Assembly (NCBI RefSeq): GCF_004298475.1
Contig: NZ_SCRP01000010.1
Coordinates: forward strand, 280,922 to 344,921
From: Paraburkholderia sp.
Lineage (GTDB): Bacteria > Pseudomonadota > Gammaproteobacteria > Burkholderiales > Burkholderiaceae
Direction of reading: 5' to 3'
DNA: 64,000 bases
Both the position numbers and the translations under genes were made by a program. Numbering within the stretch: position 1 is the stretch's first letter; each line of letters opens with the position of its first letter. Below are positions 40,588 through 49,709 of the stretch, one piece after another. Below the pieces are notes generated by a model. That model did not search any database. It saw only the letters and a program-made list of their open reading frames with translations, and had not been told where the DNA came from.

Positions 40588-41699
40588 TGCGTTTCTCCCA
40601 TCGACTGATCTTCTGTTTCCGGCGTCTCGCGCCGCAGCGGCGCACAGCGCACGACATCGCCGTCCTGTACGTCGAGCGCCGCGCGCGCGGCGCTATCGAG
40701 CGGGGCCGCGCCGCGCGCGGCGTGGTGAGGCGCACCGCGGTGATGGCCGCCTTCAGGCAGCGGCGGCAAAGTCGTCAGCACGCAGCGGAATTCGCCGCCG
40801 CGCTGGCTCGCCACCATATACGACGCGCCCGTTGCAGTGTTCACAGCGGTGCTCGCCGCCTCGCGCACCACGCGGCTCTCGTTGGCCGCCACCGAGGTCG
40901 TGCGGTCGACCTGCGCGGTCAGCACGGGGCCCGCATCGAAGATATCGACATAACGGTCCGGCTCGAAGCCCTCTTCCAGATGGATGTCGTAGGCAAGCAG
41001 TGCACTCGTGTCCGGCTCCCCCAGCACGCGCTGCGCGGACTCGGGCAAGAGCGGCACGTAGATCGGATACGCGGGCATCACTTCGGCGATGAACGTGCGG
41101 CTGCGCCCGCCCGAAGCCATTTCGATGTCCTTGAAATCGCGCCCGAAGAACTTGCGCCCCACCGCTTCCCAGAATGGCGACACGCCCGCATCGTCGGTGA
41201 CGCCGAGCAACAGCGTAAACACGTCGGGCGTGAAGCGCCGCCGGTTCATCGCCACGTACATCATGCGGGCGCGCGATACGAGGTGCGCGGCGGCGTCGCC
41301 GCGCAACAACGGGTCGATATAGAAGCCCGCGAGGCGGCTCTTGCCGGTCAGTTCGTGCGACATCTGCAATGCGTGAATCTTGCGGTTCACGTGCAGTTCG
41401 CGCGACGCGTGAATCAGTGCGTCGTTGCGAAACGCGTAGAACGGCTCGGCGTAGCCCGCCGCCGCGATGAGGCTCGATGTGCCGACGAGCCGCCCCGTCG
41501 CCGAGTCTTCGAGCACGAAGAGATAGAACTCCTCGCCCGGAAAATCGACTTCGGTGCGAAACGAGTCCTCGGACAGCGCGATACGCGCTTCCAGCGCCGC
41601 GCGGTCGTGCGGCAGCGAATGCAGCACGGGCTGCGCGGTGCGCGCCATGTGCGCGATTGCATCGAGATCGGCCAGCCTGGCCGGGCGAACAAAAAGCAT
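40584..41699 (-). CDS. aruF: Arginine/ornithine N-succinyltransferase, alpha subunit
   Basis: The first succinyltransferase subunit (371 aa) is paralogous to aruG: GTSSLIAAAGYAEPFYAFRN, MSHELTGKSRLAGFYIDPLL and RARMMYVAMNRRRFTPDVF align with the corresponding blocks there. A short Pro/Ala/His-rich region near 325-350 interrupts the C-terminal part. It is separated from astC by 61 bp, most of which is a decamer repeat. Confidence 0.93.
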   Translation of the reverse strand: MLFVRPARLADLDAIAHMARTAQPVLHSLPHDRAALEARIALSEDSFRTEVDFPGEEFYLFVLEDSATGRLVGTSSLIAAAGYAEPFYAFRNDALIHASRELHVNRKIHALQMSHELTGKSRLAGFYIDPLLRGDAAAHLVSRARMMYVAMNRRRFTPDVFTLLLGVTDDAGVSPFWEAVGRKFFGRDFKDIEMASGGRSRTFIAEVMPAYPIYVPLLPESAQRVLGEPDTSALLAYDIHLEEGFEPDRYVDIFDAGPVLTAQVDRTTSVAANESRVVREAASTAVNTATGASYMVASQRGGEFRCVLTTLPPLPEGGHHRGAPHHAARGAAPLDSAARAALDVQDGDVVRCAPLRRETPETEDQSMGETQ

Positions 41700-41720
41700 C
41701 GTCGATCCTCGGTCTTGAAC

Positions 41721-41760
41721 GCTTGAACTCTCTTGAACCCTCTTGAACCCTCTTGAACCC
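41721..41760. repeat. Decamer tandem repeat abutting the astC stop codon
   Basis: TCTTGAACCC occurs three times head to tail (41731-41760), preceded by the variant GCTTGAACTC and a partial copy. The array ends at the base before the astC stop codon and fills nearly the whole astC-aruF gap. Confidence 0.85.
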
Positions 41761-42990
41761 TTACACGCGCGCGGCCGCGACGCCGATCACGTCCTCGAAC
41801 GCCTGTTCGAGGCGCGCGAAACCCTCGGCCAGATCGGCTTCGGGGATGATGAGCGAAGGCGCGAAACGCAGCACGTCCGGGCCCGCGATCAGCATCATCA
41901 CGCCGCGGTTCGCCGCAGCCGAGAGAAAGTCCTTCGCGCGGCCTGCAAAGCGCGGCGTCAGTTCCGCGCCGATCAGAAGACCTTTGCCGCGCACGTCGCT
42001 GAACGCGTCGAAGCGTTCGTGCAGCGTCGCGAGCTTCGTGCGGATAAACTCGCCGCGCGCGCGTACGCCCGCCAATACCGCCGGATCGCTCACGAGATCG
42101 ACCACCTTGCCTGCAATCGCCGCGCCGAGCGGATTGCCGCCGTACGTCGTGCCGTGCACGCCGACCTTGAAGTGCGCGGCGATGGGTTCGGTCGTGAGCA
42201 TCACGCCAATCGGAAAGCCGTTTCCGAGCGCCTTCGCGGAGGTCAGGATATCGGGCGTGACTCCCGTGTCCTGGTAGGCGTAGAAGTGGCCCGTGCGGCC
42301 CACGCCCGTTTGCACTTCGTCGAAAATCAGCAGCGCGCCGTGCGCATCGCACGCTTCGCGCAGCGCACGCAGGAACGCCGGATCGGCGGGAATCACGCCG
42401 CCCTCGCCCTGCACAGGCTCGACGATCACCGCGCAGGTTTGCGCGCCGATCGCGGCGCGCGCGGCCTCGATATCGTTGTACGGCAGATGGCGGATGCCGC
42501 CCGGCACCGGGCCGAAGCCTTCCGAATACTTCGGCTGGCCGCCCACGCTCACGGTGAACAACGTGCGGCCATGGAACGACTGCGCGAAGGAAATGATTTC
42601 ATACTTCTGCTCGCCGAACCGCTCGACGGCAGCGCGGCGCGCGAGCTTGAGCGCGGCCTCGTTGGCCTCGGCGCCGGAGTTCGCGAAGAACGCGCGGTCG
42701 GCGAACGTCAGCGCTTCGAGCTTCTTCGCGAGGCGCAGCACCGGCTCGTTCGTGTAGCCGTTGCCGATGTGCCAGAGCTGGCTGCCCTGCTCATTGAGTA
42801 CCCGCAAGAGTTCCGGATGCGCGTGACCAAGCGCCGTCACGGCAATGCCGCCCGCGAAGTCGATGTAATCGCGGCCTTCGGTGTCCCACACGCGCGAGCC
42901 GAGGCCGCGACTGGGCACGAACGGCGCCGGCGAGAAGCACGGCACCATCACTTCATCGAAAGTCTGGCGGGTCACACTCTGCTCGTTCAT
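41761..42990 (-). CDS. astC: Succinylornithine/acetylornithine aminotransferase
   Basis: AstC transfers the delta-amino group of succinylornithine to 2-oxoglutarate; the same family also serves arginine synthesis (ArgD). The 409-aa class III PLP enzyme shows [58 protein letters not shown] and the PLP lysine in [14 protein letters not shown]. Position at the head of the ast operon, with [11 protein letters not shown] as start, favours AstC. A longer frame to 43188 overlaps the regulatory gap and is rejected. Confidence 0.93.
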   Translation of the reverse strand: MNEQSVTRQTFDEVMVPCFSPAPFVPSRGLGSRVWDTEGRDYIDFAGGIAVTALGHAHPELLRVLNEQGSQLWHIGNGYTNEPVLRLAKKLEALTFADRAFFANSGAEANEAALKLARRAAVERFGEQKYEIISFAQSFHGRTLFTVSVGGQPKYSEGFGPVPGGIRHLPYNDIEAARAAIGAQTCAVIVEPVQGEGGVIPADPAFLRALREACDAHGALLIFDEVQTGVGRTGHFYAYQDTGVTPDILTSAKALGNGFPIGVMLTTEPIAAHFKVGVHGTTYGGNPLGAAIAGKVVDLVSDPAVLAGVRARGEFIRTKLATLHERFDAFSDVRGKGLLIGAELTPRFAGRAKDFLSAAANRGVMMLIAGPDVLRFAPSLIIPEADLAEGFARLEQAFEDVIGVAAARV

Positions 42991-43063
42991 GACGGATCCT
43001 CTCTGGCTCGGAATTTGGACGGTGCGCGCACGGGCGAGCGCCCGGCGCGTGGATGACAGGTGC

Positions 43064-43069
43064 AGTGTA
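43064..43069 (-). promoter_or_regulatory. Candidate -10 element of the astC operon promoter
   Basis: On the minus strand TACACT lies about 75 bp before astC with no recognisable -35 at the proper distance. A good -10 with a poor -35 is what an activator-dependent promoter shows, and ArgR of this pathway is an activator. This is only a suggestion from consensus. Confidence 0.3.
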
Positions 43070-43190
43070 GGCAACTGTGCGGCAAACGTCTTGCGTGTGC
43101 GCGACGCATTCTTTCGCGGTCTGCACCTGCTGGGGGCGCGGATTGCGTAAATCCGGCCAGTCTGGTGAATCTGGCGAGTTTCACTCACTG

Positions 43191-43235
43191 GCGCTCACTG
43201 GCGCTCACTCGCACTTATTTGCGCTTATTCGCGCT
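43191..43235. repeat. Degenerate decamer array (GCGCTCAYTY family)
   Basis: Successive decamers read GCGCTCACTG, GCGCTCACTC, GCACTTATTT, GCGCTTATTC and GCGCTCC. The array runs over the argR stop codon. The same decamer recurs at 51491-51580. Confidence 0.7.
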
Positions 43236-44316
43236 CCGGCGGCTGCGCGCGTCCATCCGCGCGCGGCCCGCCAGCCGCGCCGCCGTGCTGGCGCTCGATC
43301 CAGTTGCGGCGGTCCTCGCGCGGCGTCACGCCGAAGCGCTCGCGATACGCGTTCGAAAAGTGCGCCGCGGACGCAAACCCGCACGCAAGGCTGATCTGCA
43401 CGACGGACTTGCTCGTGCGCTGCAGTTGCGAGCGCGCTTTGGCAAGGCGCAGGCCGAGGTAGTACTTCGACGGCATCGCGCCGAGATACTGGCGAAACAG
43501 CCGCTCGAGCTGCCGCCGCGAGACGCCGACGAGGCCCGCGATTTCATCGGAGGTAAGCGGGTCCTCGATGTTCGCTTCCATGAGCAGCAACGCATCGTTC
43601 AGGCGCGGGTTGCGCTCGCCTGGCGCGGTCACGAACGGAATGCGCTGGCGCTCGTCGCCGCTTCTGAGCGTGCTTGCACCGAGCGCGTCGGCGATGCGCT
43701 CGGCGAGTTCGGGGCCGTGCTCGCGGCCGATCATGGCGAGCATGAAATCGAGCGTCGCCTGGCCGCCCGCGCAGGTCGCGCGATCACGATCGATTTCGTA
43801 GATGTGTTGCGTGGCGATCGTGCGTTCGAACTGCTCGGCGAACTGTTGATAGGTCTCCCAGTTCGCAGCCACGCGATAGCCGTGCAGCAAGCCGGCCATC
43901 GCGAGCCACCAGATGCCGTGATGGATGCCCGTGACGAGCGGCGTGCGCTGACCGACGCGCGCAAGCGTTGCGAGAAAGAGGCGGGAATCGGCGAACGGCT
44001 GAAAGCGCTCCGTGACGACGATCAGCCAGTCGCACGCGAGCGTGTCGTCGAATGCGCTTTCGGCAGGCCATTGCGCGCCGCCTGAAAGCGGCACCGGGCG
44101 CGCGTTCCACGAGACCATGCGAGAGCGGTAGAGCGCGCGGCCATCGATCTCGTTGGCGAGATTGAGCGCATCGACAATCGGCCCCACGCCCGACATCGAA
44201 ACCGGCGACAGCGCCACAATCGCGACTTCGGCGGTGCGGTCCGCACGTGCGGGCGCATCGGAAGCGGCGGCACGCGCGGCATCTGCGGGCGCACTGGAAC
44301 GAGTGGGACGGATCAT
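43225..44316 (-). CDS. argR: GlxA/AraC-family regulator of arginine catabolism
   Basis: The 363-aa regulator has an N-terminal class I amidotransferase-like (DJ-1/GlxA) sensor domain (about 28-220) and a C-terminal AraC-type double helix-turn-helix (about 240-335; LVGVSRRQLERLFRQYLG and ISLACGFASAAHFSNAYRER). This is the architecture of Pseudomonas ArgR, which activates the aru/ast operon in response to arginine. Its position directly upstream of astC in the same direction supports that role. The C-terminal 20 residues are low-complexity and lie next to the decamer array. Confidence 0.88.
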   Translation of the reverse strand: MIRPTRSSAPADAARAAASDAPARADRTAEVAIVALSPVSMSGVGPIVDALNLANEIDGRALYRSRMVSWNARPVPLSGGAQWPAESAFDDTLACDWLIVVTERFQPFADSRLFLATLARVGQRTPLVTGIHHGIWWLAMAGLLHGYRVAANWETYQQFAEQFERTIATQHIYEIDRDRATCAGGQATLDFMLAMIGREHGPELAERIADALGASTLRSGDERQRIPFVTAPGERNPRLNDALLLMEANIEDPLTSDEIAGLVGVSRRQLERLFRQYLGAMPSKYYLGLRLAKARSQLQRTSKSVVQISLACGFASAAHFSNAYRERFGVTPREDRRNWIERQHGGAAGGPRADGRAQPPERE

Positions 44317-44493
44317 CGGCGGCGGACTGCATCCAGGTTTTTCTTTTAGTTCATACGCACGGCAAACCAGCCGTGCGAGTAGCGTTGCGCGGGTCGGCGC
44401 GCAACTGCCAGCCCGAACGATACCGCACCGCCGGTCAGCGCGGCAAAGCTGGACGATTCACCCAAGCCGCGCACGACGCAGCCCCGAACGCCT

Positions 44494-45519
44494 CTACTCG
44501 ATGCCGAGTTGGGCGCGAATCGCGGGCAGCATGTACTGCACGGCTGCACGCCCCTCCGCGATGGCGGGCTCGGCGCGGTGGAAATCGAATATCCCCATGC
44601 CGCCGAGGCGCGGCTGAATCAGCACGTCGGCAGGCTCGCCCGCAAGGCGGCTGCGCGTGATACGCACCTGCATGATGTCGATGCTCTGCGCGATCGAACT
44701 GAGCATCGACGGCACGCGTGCGCTCGGCGGCGGCGCCACACGCACGTCGGCGCTCGCCTGCCCTGCGGGCTGGAGCCAGCGCGGAAAGCGCCTGCCGTTG
44801 CGGCGCAGCAGCGGCTGCGGTTCGTCGGATGTGGAAGGCGCCGCGGATTCCGGGGGTTTCGAGGGTCCGCCCGGCGCGGAGAGCGAGGAGAACGAGGCGC
44901 CCTCGGGCGCCTCGCGCAACACGGTGTCGATGGCGCCGCCCAGGTCGCGGCCATTCAGGATGTCGTGATTGAGGTCGACGGCAATCACGCAATCGGCGCG
45001 CATCGCGCGCGCGGCAGAAACCGGCACCGGGTTGCTGAGCCCGCCATCCACGAGCCACACGCCGTCGTGCCAGATCGGCGTGAACAGACCCGGAATCGCG
45101 ATCGAGGCGCGCACCGCGTCCACCACGCCGCCTTCGCTGAGCCAGATTTCGCGGCCCGTGTCGAGTTCGGTGGCAACCGCCGTGAACGGCAACTGCAGCT
45201 CGTTGATACCGCGTCCGTTGAACTGGTTCGCGAACACATCGATCACCTTGCGTCCGCCGAGCAACCCGCCCGAGAGACGCACGTCGAGCAGCCGCACGAC
45301 GGTCTGCCAGGTGAGGTGGCCGACCCACTCTTCGAGCCAGTCGAGGTCGCCGTTCGCATACACGGCCCCAACGAGCGCGCCAATCGAGGTGCCGCACACG
45401 ACGTCGGGTTTGATCCCGGCCTCTTCGAGTGCGCGGATCGCGCCGATGTGCGCCCAGCCGCGCGCCGCACCGCCGCCGAGCACGAGACCGATGCGCCGGT
45501 TACGCCGCCGGTTCATCAT
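44494..45519 (-). CDS. Patatin-like phospholipase (RssA-like)
   Basis: The 341-aa predicted acyl hydrolase has the oxyanion-hole loop LGGGAARGWAHIG, nucleophile Ser45 in CGTSIGALVG and the catalytic Asp in VDGGLSNPVPV. A Pro/Ser-rich insertion (about 218-262) precedes the C-terminal part. There is no signal peptide, so it is cytosolic or membrane-associated. It ends the leftward group after the BamE-like lipoprotein, 24 bp apart. A lipid role alongside the hopanoid genes is possible but unproven. Confidence 0.88.
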   Translation of the reverse strand: MMNRRRNRRIGLVLGGGAARGWAHIGAIRALEEAGIKPDVVCGTSIGALVGAVYANGDLDWLEEWVGHLTWQTVVRLLDVRLSGGLLGGRKVIDVFANQFNGRGINELQLPFTAVATELDTGREIWLSEGGVVDAVRASIAIPGLFTPIWHDGVWLVDGGLSNPVPVSAARAMRADCVIAVDLNHDILNGRDLGGAIDTVLREAPEGASFSSLSAPGGPSKPPESAAPSTSDEPQPLLRRNGRRFPRWLQPAGQASADVRVAPPPSARVPSMLSSIAQSIDIMQVRITRSRLAGEPADVLIQPRLGGMGIFDFHRAEPAIAEGRAAVQYMLPAIRAQLGIE

Positions 45520-45543
45520 GCGCGCCTCCCGCTTGTCTGTGAG

Positions 45544-46113
45544 TCAGTGACCGCGCATCACGTCCGAGCGGGAAGTCGTGGTGACCCGCCCGTCCGGGCC
45601 GAAATGCACATTGAAATACGCTTCCTGCTCGACGCCGCCTTCGCGCCACTTCCAGCTCCACACCGTTTCCTTCTTGAGCCGGAACGCGGCGACCTCGCCC
45701 GGCTTGCCGAGCCGTTGCCGCACCTCGTCCTGACTCATGCCGATGGTGATCTTCGCGAAGTTCTCGGCGGTGAGGACCTGGGTAATCGCAACGAGCCGCC
45801 CGTTCGGGCCGATATCCACCATGTAGGTATTGAGGCCCGCCGGGCCGCGCGGATATTCGAGGCGGCGCGAGCCATCGTCGAAGATGCGCTCGGTCTCGGG
45901 CTTGCCCATCTGCCTGCGCACGTCGTCGAGCGTCGAAATGCCCGGCTTCATGCCCTTGAACAGGAGCACGTCGGGTTTGACGGAATCGAAGAGAGCCTTG
46001 AGGGTCTGCCACATGGAATCGATCTGGCGGTCGTCGCAGCCGGAAAGCGCGAACGCCGCAAGCACTGCCGCGACAGCCGCGAAAACCCGCGCCTTGTGCA
46101 ATTTAAGCTTCAT
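45544..46113 (-). CDS. Lipoprotein with two BamE/SmpA-like repeats
   Basis: The 189-aa product starts MKLKLHKARV with a lipoprotein signal; the lipobox is ALSGC (Cys about residue 26), so it should be lipidated. Two BamE-like motifs follow: GMKPGISTLDDVRRQMGKPE and ITIGMSQDEVRQRLGKPGEV. BamE itself is shorter with a single repeat, so this is a paralogue, probably an outer-membrane-associated lipoprotein of unknown role. An in-frame ATG at 46131 is less likely because it lengthens the signal n-region. Confidence 0.8.
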   Translation of the reverse strand: MKLKLHKARVFAAVAAVLAAFALSGCDDRQIDSMWQTLKALFDSVKPDVLLFKGMKPGISTLDDVRRQMGKPETERIFDDGSRRLEYPRGPAGLNTYMVDIGPNGRLVAITQVLTAENFAKITIGMSQDEVRQRLGKPGEVAAFRLKKETVWSWKWREGGVEQEAYFNVHFGPDGRVTTTSRSDVMRGH

Positions 46114-46200
46114 GGTCCAAACCGCATTCACCGTGAATCACCTGGGCTCATGCCGGGGATGGGGCGTCTGCCCCGCCTATATCCCTCAATGTACCCGCTA

Positions 46201-47298
46201 TTACACGTTTTCGTGATGGTCGGACCGTGCGGCATCGCACTCATGGGCGACGCCAACCGGCACAGGCACGGGCGCAGGCACGGGCGCGGGCACCGATGCG
46301 GGCGCAAGCGCCTTGCCTGCGCGCATGGACAAACGCGTGCGCGCAATTTCCACGCCTTGCCAGGAAACCAGCGCGACACTGCCGAACACGACCTCGCGCA
46401 TCCGTTTGACGAGCGCGAGCGACAGCGCGGCTTCGTGCCCCACGCCGAATAGCTGCGCGAGCAGCACCACGGTCGCCTCCTGGATGCCGAGGCCCGCGGG
46501 CACCATGAAGGCCGCGTGGCGCACGGCCTGGGTCAGCGCCTCGATGGCGAGCGCGCCCTCGATCGAAACCGGGAATCCGAGCAGGCGCAGCGCCCACCAG
46601 GTCTCGAACGCGCCGACCATGTAGCCCGCAAGCTGCCAGCAGAAGGCGCGGAACATGAGCCCGGTGCGCGACATCAGTGCGTTAAGGTCGCGGTCGAGCT
46701 GGTGGCCGTCGATGCCGAGCACGACCGGATTGTTCGCGCCGAACATGCGCGCGGCCCAACGCTCGATGGCGTGAAACAAGCCGCCGCGCCGCAGCAGCAC
46801 GAACGTCACGATCGGTATCGGCAGCGAGAGAACGAGGGCGAGCCCGATTGTCGTGATCGTGCGCATCGAACTGCCGTCGCCGGTCGCCGCGACGATCAGC
46901 ACGAGGCCGAGCGCCGAGAACGCGTACTGGACGGCCATCGTGATGAGCACTTCGGCGATCACCGATGCGGTGACGAAGCTGCCGTCGCGCAGTCGCCAGC
47001 GCGCAAGGCGGATGCCGACGATTTCCCCGCCCACGCCCATCACGGGCAGCAGCCGGCTGACGCCCTCGCGCACGGCGGCGACCCACAACAGGAAGCCGAG
47101 CGGCAGGCGTTTCGCGAGCAACAGGCGCCAGGCGTGGGCATCGAGCAGCAGCGGCACCGCATGGAATGGCACGAGCCAGAGCAGCACGGGACCCGCCGTG
47201 CCGATGATGTGCATGACGTCATGCGCGCCGTCGCGGATGACGAGCGCGATCAGGATGGCGATCCCGACCGGCAGGCCCAGCCATTGCAGCCACTTCAT
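46201..47298 (-). CDS. hpnL: Hopanoid-cluster membrane protein HpnL
   Basis: The 365-aa polytopic protein belongs to the flippase-like/lysylphosphatidylglycerol-synthase transmembrane family (about eight helices; VGGEIVGIRLARWRLRDGS and FMVPAGLGIQEATVVLL are typical). In hopanoid gene clusters this member is called HpnL and is thought to move hopanoids or their precursors; the biochemical role is not proven. Its start overlaps the hpnK stop by 4 bp (ATGA). The C-terminal 25 residues are an Ala/Pro/Val-rich tail with PVPAPVPAPV-type repeats. Confidence 0.85.
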   Translation of the reverse strand: MKWLQWLGLPVGIAILIALVIRDGAHDVMHIIGTAGPVLLWLVPFHAVPLLLDAHAWRLLLAKRLPLGFLLWVAAVREGVSRLLPVMGVGGEIVGIRLARWRLRDGSFVTASVIAEVLITMAVQYAFSALGLVLIVAATGDGSSMRTITTIGLALVLSLPIPIVTFVLLRRGGLFHAIERWAARMFGANNPVVLGIDGHQLDRDLNALMSRTGLMFRAFCWQLAGYMVGAFETWWALRLLGFPVSIEGALAIEALTQAVRHAAFMVPAGLGIQEATVVLLAQLFGVGHEAALSLALVKRMREVVFGSVALVSWQGVEIARTRLSMRAGKALAPASVPAPVPAPVPVPVGVAHECDAARSDHHENV

Positions 47299-48185
47299 GA
47301 AGGTCGAACCTCGCCTGCCGGCGCGTTCGCGCCGGGTCGAGCCGGACCGCCGAAAAATACGTCGGCGAAACCGCCGTTGCGCACGCGCGCCGCCGCCAGT
47401 GCCGCCGCGACGCGCGGCGAGAGGAGCGCATCGAGTTCGTCGGTGGGGCGATAGGCCTGCATCGACGGCGTGATGGCGTCCACGCCTGCCTCGGCCGGAT
47501 GGCAGTAGATCTCACCGACGCCCTGCGCCGGCAGATTCGCGATGGCGTCGAGCAGCACGGCCTCGTCCATCGCGCCCGTGTTCGCGATGCCCACCACGAA
47601 GTCGTTGTGCGCGATGCCCGCGCGCGCAAGCCGTGCGCGCACGAGATGAAGCCAGGGCTTGAGCGCGAGCGGCGCACCCGCTTCGAGCGGCAGACGCATG
47701 GCACGCAGCCCATACTCACGGCCGATCTGGATGATCAGCGAGAGCACCGTGGGGTGCAGATGGAAATGCTTGTGGGTATTGACGTGATCGAGTTCGAGCC
47801 CGGTCGCGGCGAACGCCTCGAACTGCGCGCGAATCTCCTTCGCGAGCTGTGCGCGCACGTGCGGCAAAAAGAAAAAACGTACGCCGTCGCGCACCATGTT
47901 GTCGCCGAAACGGCCCTGCGCGTCGACCAGTGCGGGAATCTGCGCGCGCGGCAGCATCGACGCGCCGTCGGCCAGCACGAGGTGCAGGCCGACGCGCAAA
48001 CCCGGCAGGCGCCGGGCGCGCGCTACGGCATCGGCAGCCGCGTTTGCGGCCACCATCAGACTTGCAGCATTGAGCACACCCTCGCGGTGCGCGCGCTCGA
48101 CCGCTGCGTTGACCCGCTCGTGCAGGCCAAAGTCGTCGGCGGTGAAAATCAGTGCGCGCGTTTCGCGAGACTGCCGTTCCATCAT
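47295..48185 (-). CDS. hpnK: Hopanoid glucosamine deacetylase HpnK
   Basis: The 296-aa YdjC/ChbG-family carbohydrate deacetylase has the metal motif FTADDFGLHERVN (Asp-Asp) and the His ligands in LDHVNTHKHFHLHP. In the composite hopanoid pathway described for Burkholderia cenocepacia, HpnK removes the acetyl group from the N-acetylglucosamine that HpnI adds to bacteriohopanetetrol. The ATG at 48185 overlaps the hpnJ stop by 4 bp and is chosen for that coupling. A longer frame reads back into hpnJ. Confidence 0.9.
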   Translation of the reverse strand: MMERQSRETRALIFTADDFGLHERVNAAVERAHREGVLNAASLMVAANAAADAVARARRLPGLRVGLHLVLADGASMLPRAQIPALVDAQGRFGDNMVRDGVRFFFLPHVRAQLAKEIRAQFEAFAATGLELDHVNTHKHFHLHPTVLSLIIQIGREYGLRAMRLPLEAGAPLALKPWLHLVRARLARAGIAHNDFVVGIANTGAMDEAVLLDAIANLPAQGVGEIYCHPAEAGVDAITPSMQAYRPTDELDALLSPRVAAALAAARVRNGGFADVFFGGPARPGANAPAGEVRPS

Positions 48186-49603
48186 GCCTCGTGGGCGCGC
48201 AGGAAGCGGAAGAACTCCACGCCTTCGCGCAGGCGGCGCTTCATCATGTCCCAGCTCGTGAGCATCTCGCGCAGGATTTCCCAGATCTTCGAAGGCCGGA
48301 AATAGAACTCGCGATAGAACTTCTCGAGGTTGTGATAGATCTCTTCGCGCGAGAGGTGCGGATAGCCGATCGCGGCAAGCTGCACGCCTTCCTTGGAGAC
48401 GAGGTTGACCACCTTGTTCTCTTCGAGCCAGCCGTTGTCGACAGCCTGCCTGTAGAGCGCCGTGCCCGGATACGGCGCGGCGAGCGACACCTGGATCGTG
48501 TGCGGATTGATTTCCTTCGCGTACTCGATCGTCTTCTTGATGGTTTCCTGCGTCTCGCCCGGCAGGCCCAGGATGAAGGTGCCGTGGATCTTGATGCCGA
48601 GCTTGCGGCAATCCTCGTTGAAGCGGCGCGCGATATCGGTGCGCAGGCCCTTCTTGATGTTCAGCAGGATCTGGTCGTCGCCGGATTCATAGCCCACGAG
48701 CAACAGGCGCAGACCGTTTTCCTTCATGATCTTGAGCGTCGAATACGGCACGTTCGCCTTCGCGTTGCACGACCACGTCACGCCGAGCTTGCCGAGACCG
48801 CGTGCGATCTCTTCGACGCGCGGCTTGAAGTCGGTGAAGGTGTCGTCGTCGAACATGATCTCCTTGACTTCGGGCATGTTGTCCTGAATCCACTTCACTT
48901 CTTCGAGCACGTTCTCGACCGAACGCGTGCGGTAGCGGTGCCCGCCCACCGTCTGCGGCCACAGGCAGAACGTGCACTTCGAACGGCAGCCGCGGCCCGT
49001 ATAGATCGAGACGTACGGATAGTTCAGATAGCCGATGAAGTAGTTGTCGATCTTCAGATCGCGCTTGTAGACCGGCGCCACGAACGGCAGCTCGTCCATG
49101 TTCTCGATCATCGGGCGCGCTTCGTTGTGCTCGACCGAGCCGTCCTTCGCGCGGTAGCTGAGGCCCTTGATGTCGGCGAACGGCAGGCCATCGGCTACGT
49201 CCTTGCAGGTGTAGTCGAATTCCTCGCGGCAGACGAAGTCGATTGCCGGCGTTGCGGTGAGCGAATTGTGCGGATCGACCGCGACCTTCGCGCCCACCAT
49301 GCCGATCAGGATCGACGGCTTGCGCTTTTTCAGGTCCTGCGCGAAGAGCGCATCGGTCGGGAACGACGGCGTGCTCGTGTGGATGATGACGAGATCGTAG
49401 CCGTCGGCGATCTTGAGCGTGTCTTCGACGGAAAGGCCGTCGGCGGGCGCATCGAGCACGCGGCTGCCGGGCACGAGCGCCGCGGGTTGTGCGAGCCATG
49501 TCGGATACCAGAACGAGCGGATCTCGCGCTTCGCCTGGTAACGCGAACCGGCGCCACCGTCAAAGCCGTCATAGGACGGGGCCTGCAAAAACAGCGTTTT
49601 CAT
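48182..49603 (-). CDS. hpnJ: Hopanoid radical SAM enzyme HpnJ
   Basis: The 473-aa protein has an N-terminal B12-binding-like domain and a radical SAM core with the CxxxCxxC cluster motif in GRGCRSKCTFCLWP (about residues 204-217). HpnJ converts the glucosamine group of bacteriohopanetetrol glucosamine to the cyclitol ether found in composite hopanoids. The start MKTLFLQAPSYDGFDGGAGS at 49603 is the family start; the frame runs to 49690 without family sequence. A 106-bp gap separates it from hpnI. Confidence 0.93.
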   Translation of the reverse strand: MKTLFLQAPSYDGFDGGAGSRYQAKREIRSFWYPTWLAQPAALVPGSRVLDAPADGLSVEDTLKIADGYDLVIIHTSTPSFPTDALFAQDLKKRKPSILIGMVGAKVAVDPHNSLTATPAIDFVCREEFDYTCKDVADGLPFADIKGLSYRAKDGSVEHNEARPMIENMDELPFVAPVYKRDLKIDNYFIGYLNYPYVSIYTGRGCRSKCTFCLWPQTVGGHRYRTRSVENVLEEVKWIQDNMPEVKEIMFDDDTFTDFKPRVEEIARGLGKLGVTWSCNAKANVPYSTLKIMKENGLRLLLVGYESGDDQILLNIKKGLRTDIARRFNEDCRKLGIKIHGTFILGLPGETQETIKKTIEYAKEINPHTIQVSLAAPYPGTALYRQAVDNGWLEENKVVNLVSKEGVQLAAIGYPHLSREEIYHNLEKFYREFYFRPSKIWEILREMLTSWDMMKRRLREGVEFFRFLRAHEA

Positions 49604-49709
49604 GAGATGAGTGCTCCGGCAACCCGGGTAATTACGGGCAAAAATTGGAATGACAAAAATTAAACGTAGCGCGCACCGCCCCTGCGGCACGCGCGATTAA
49701 ATCTTCGGA

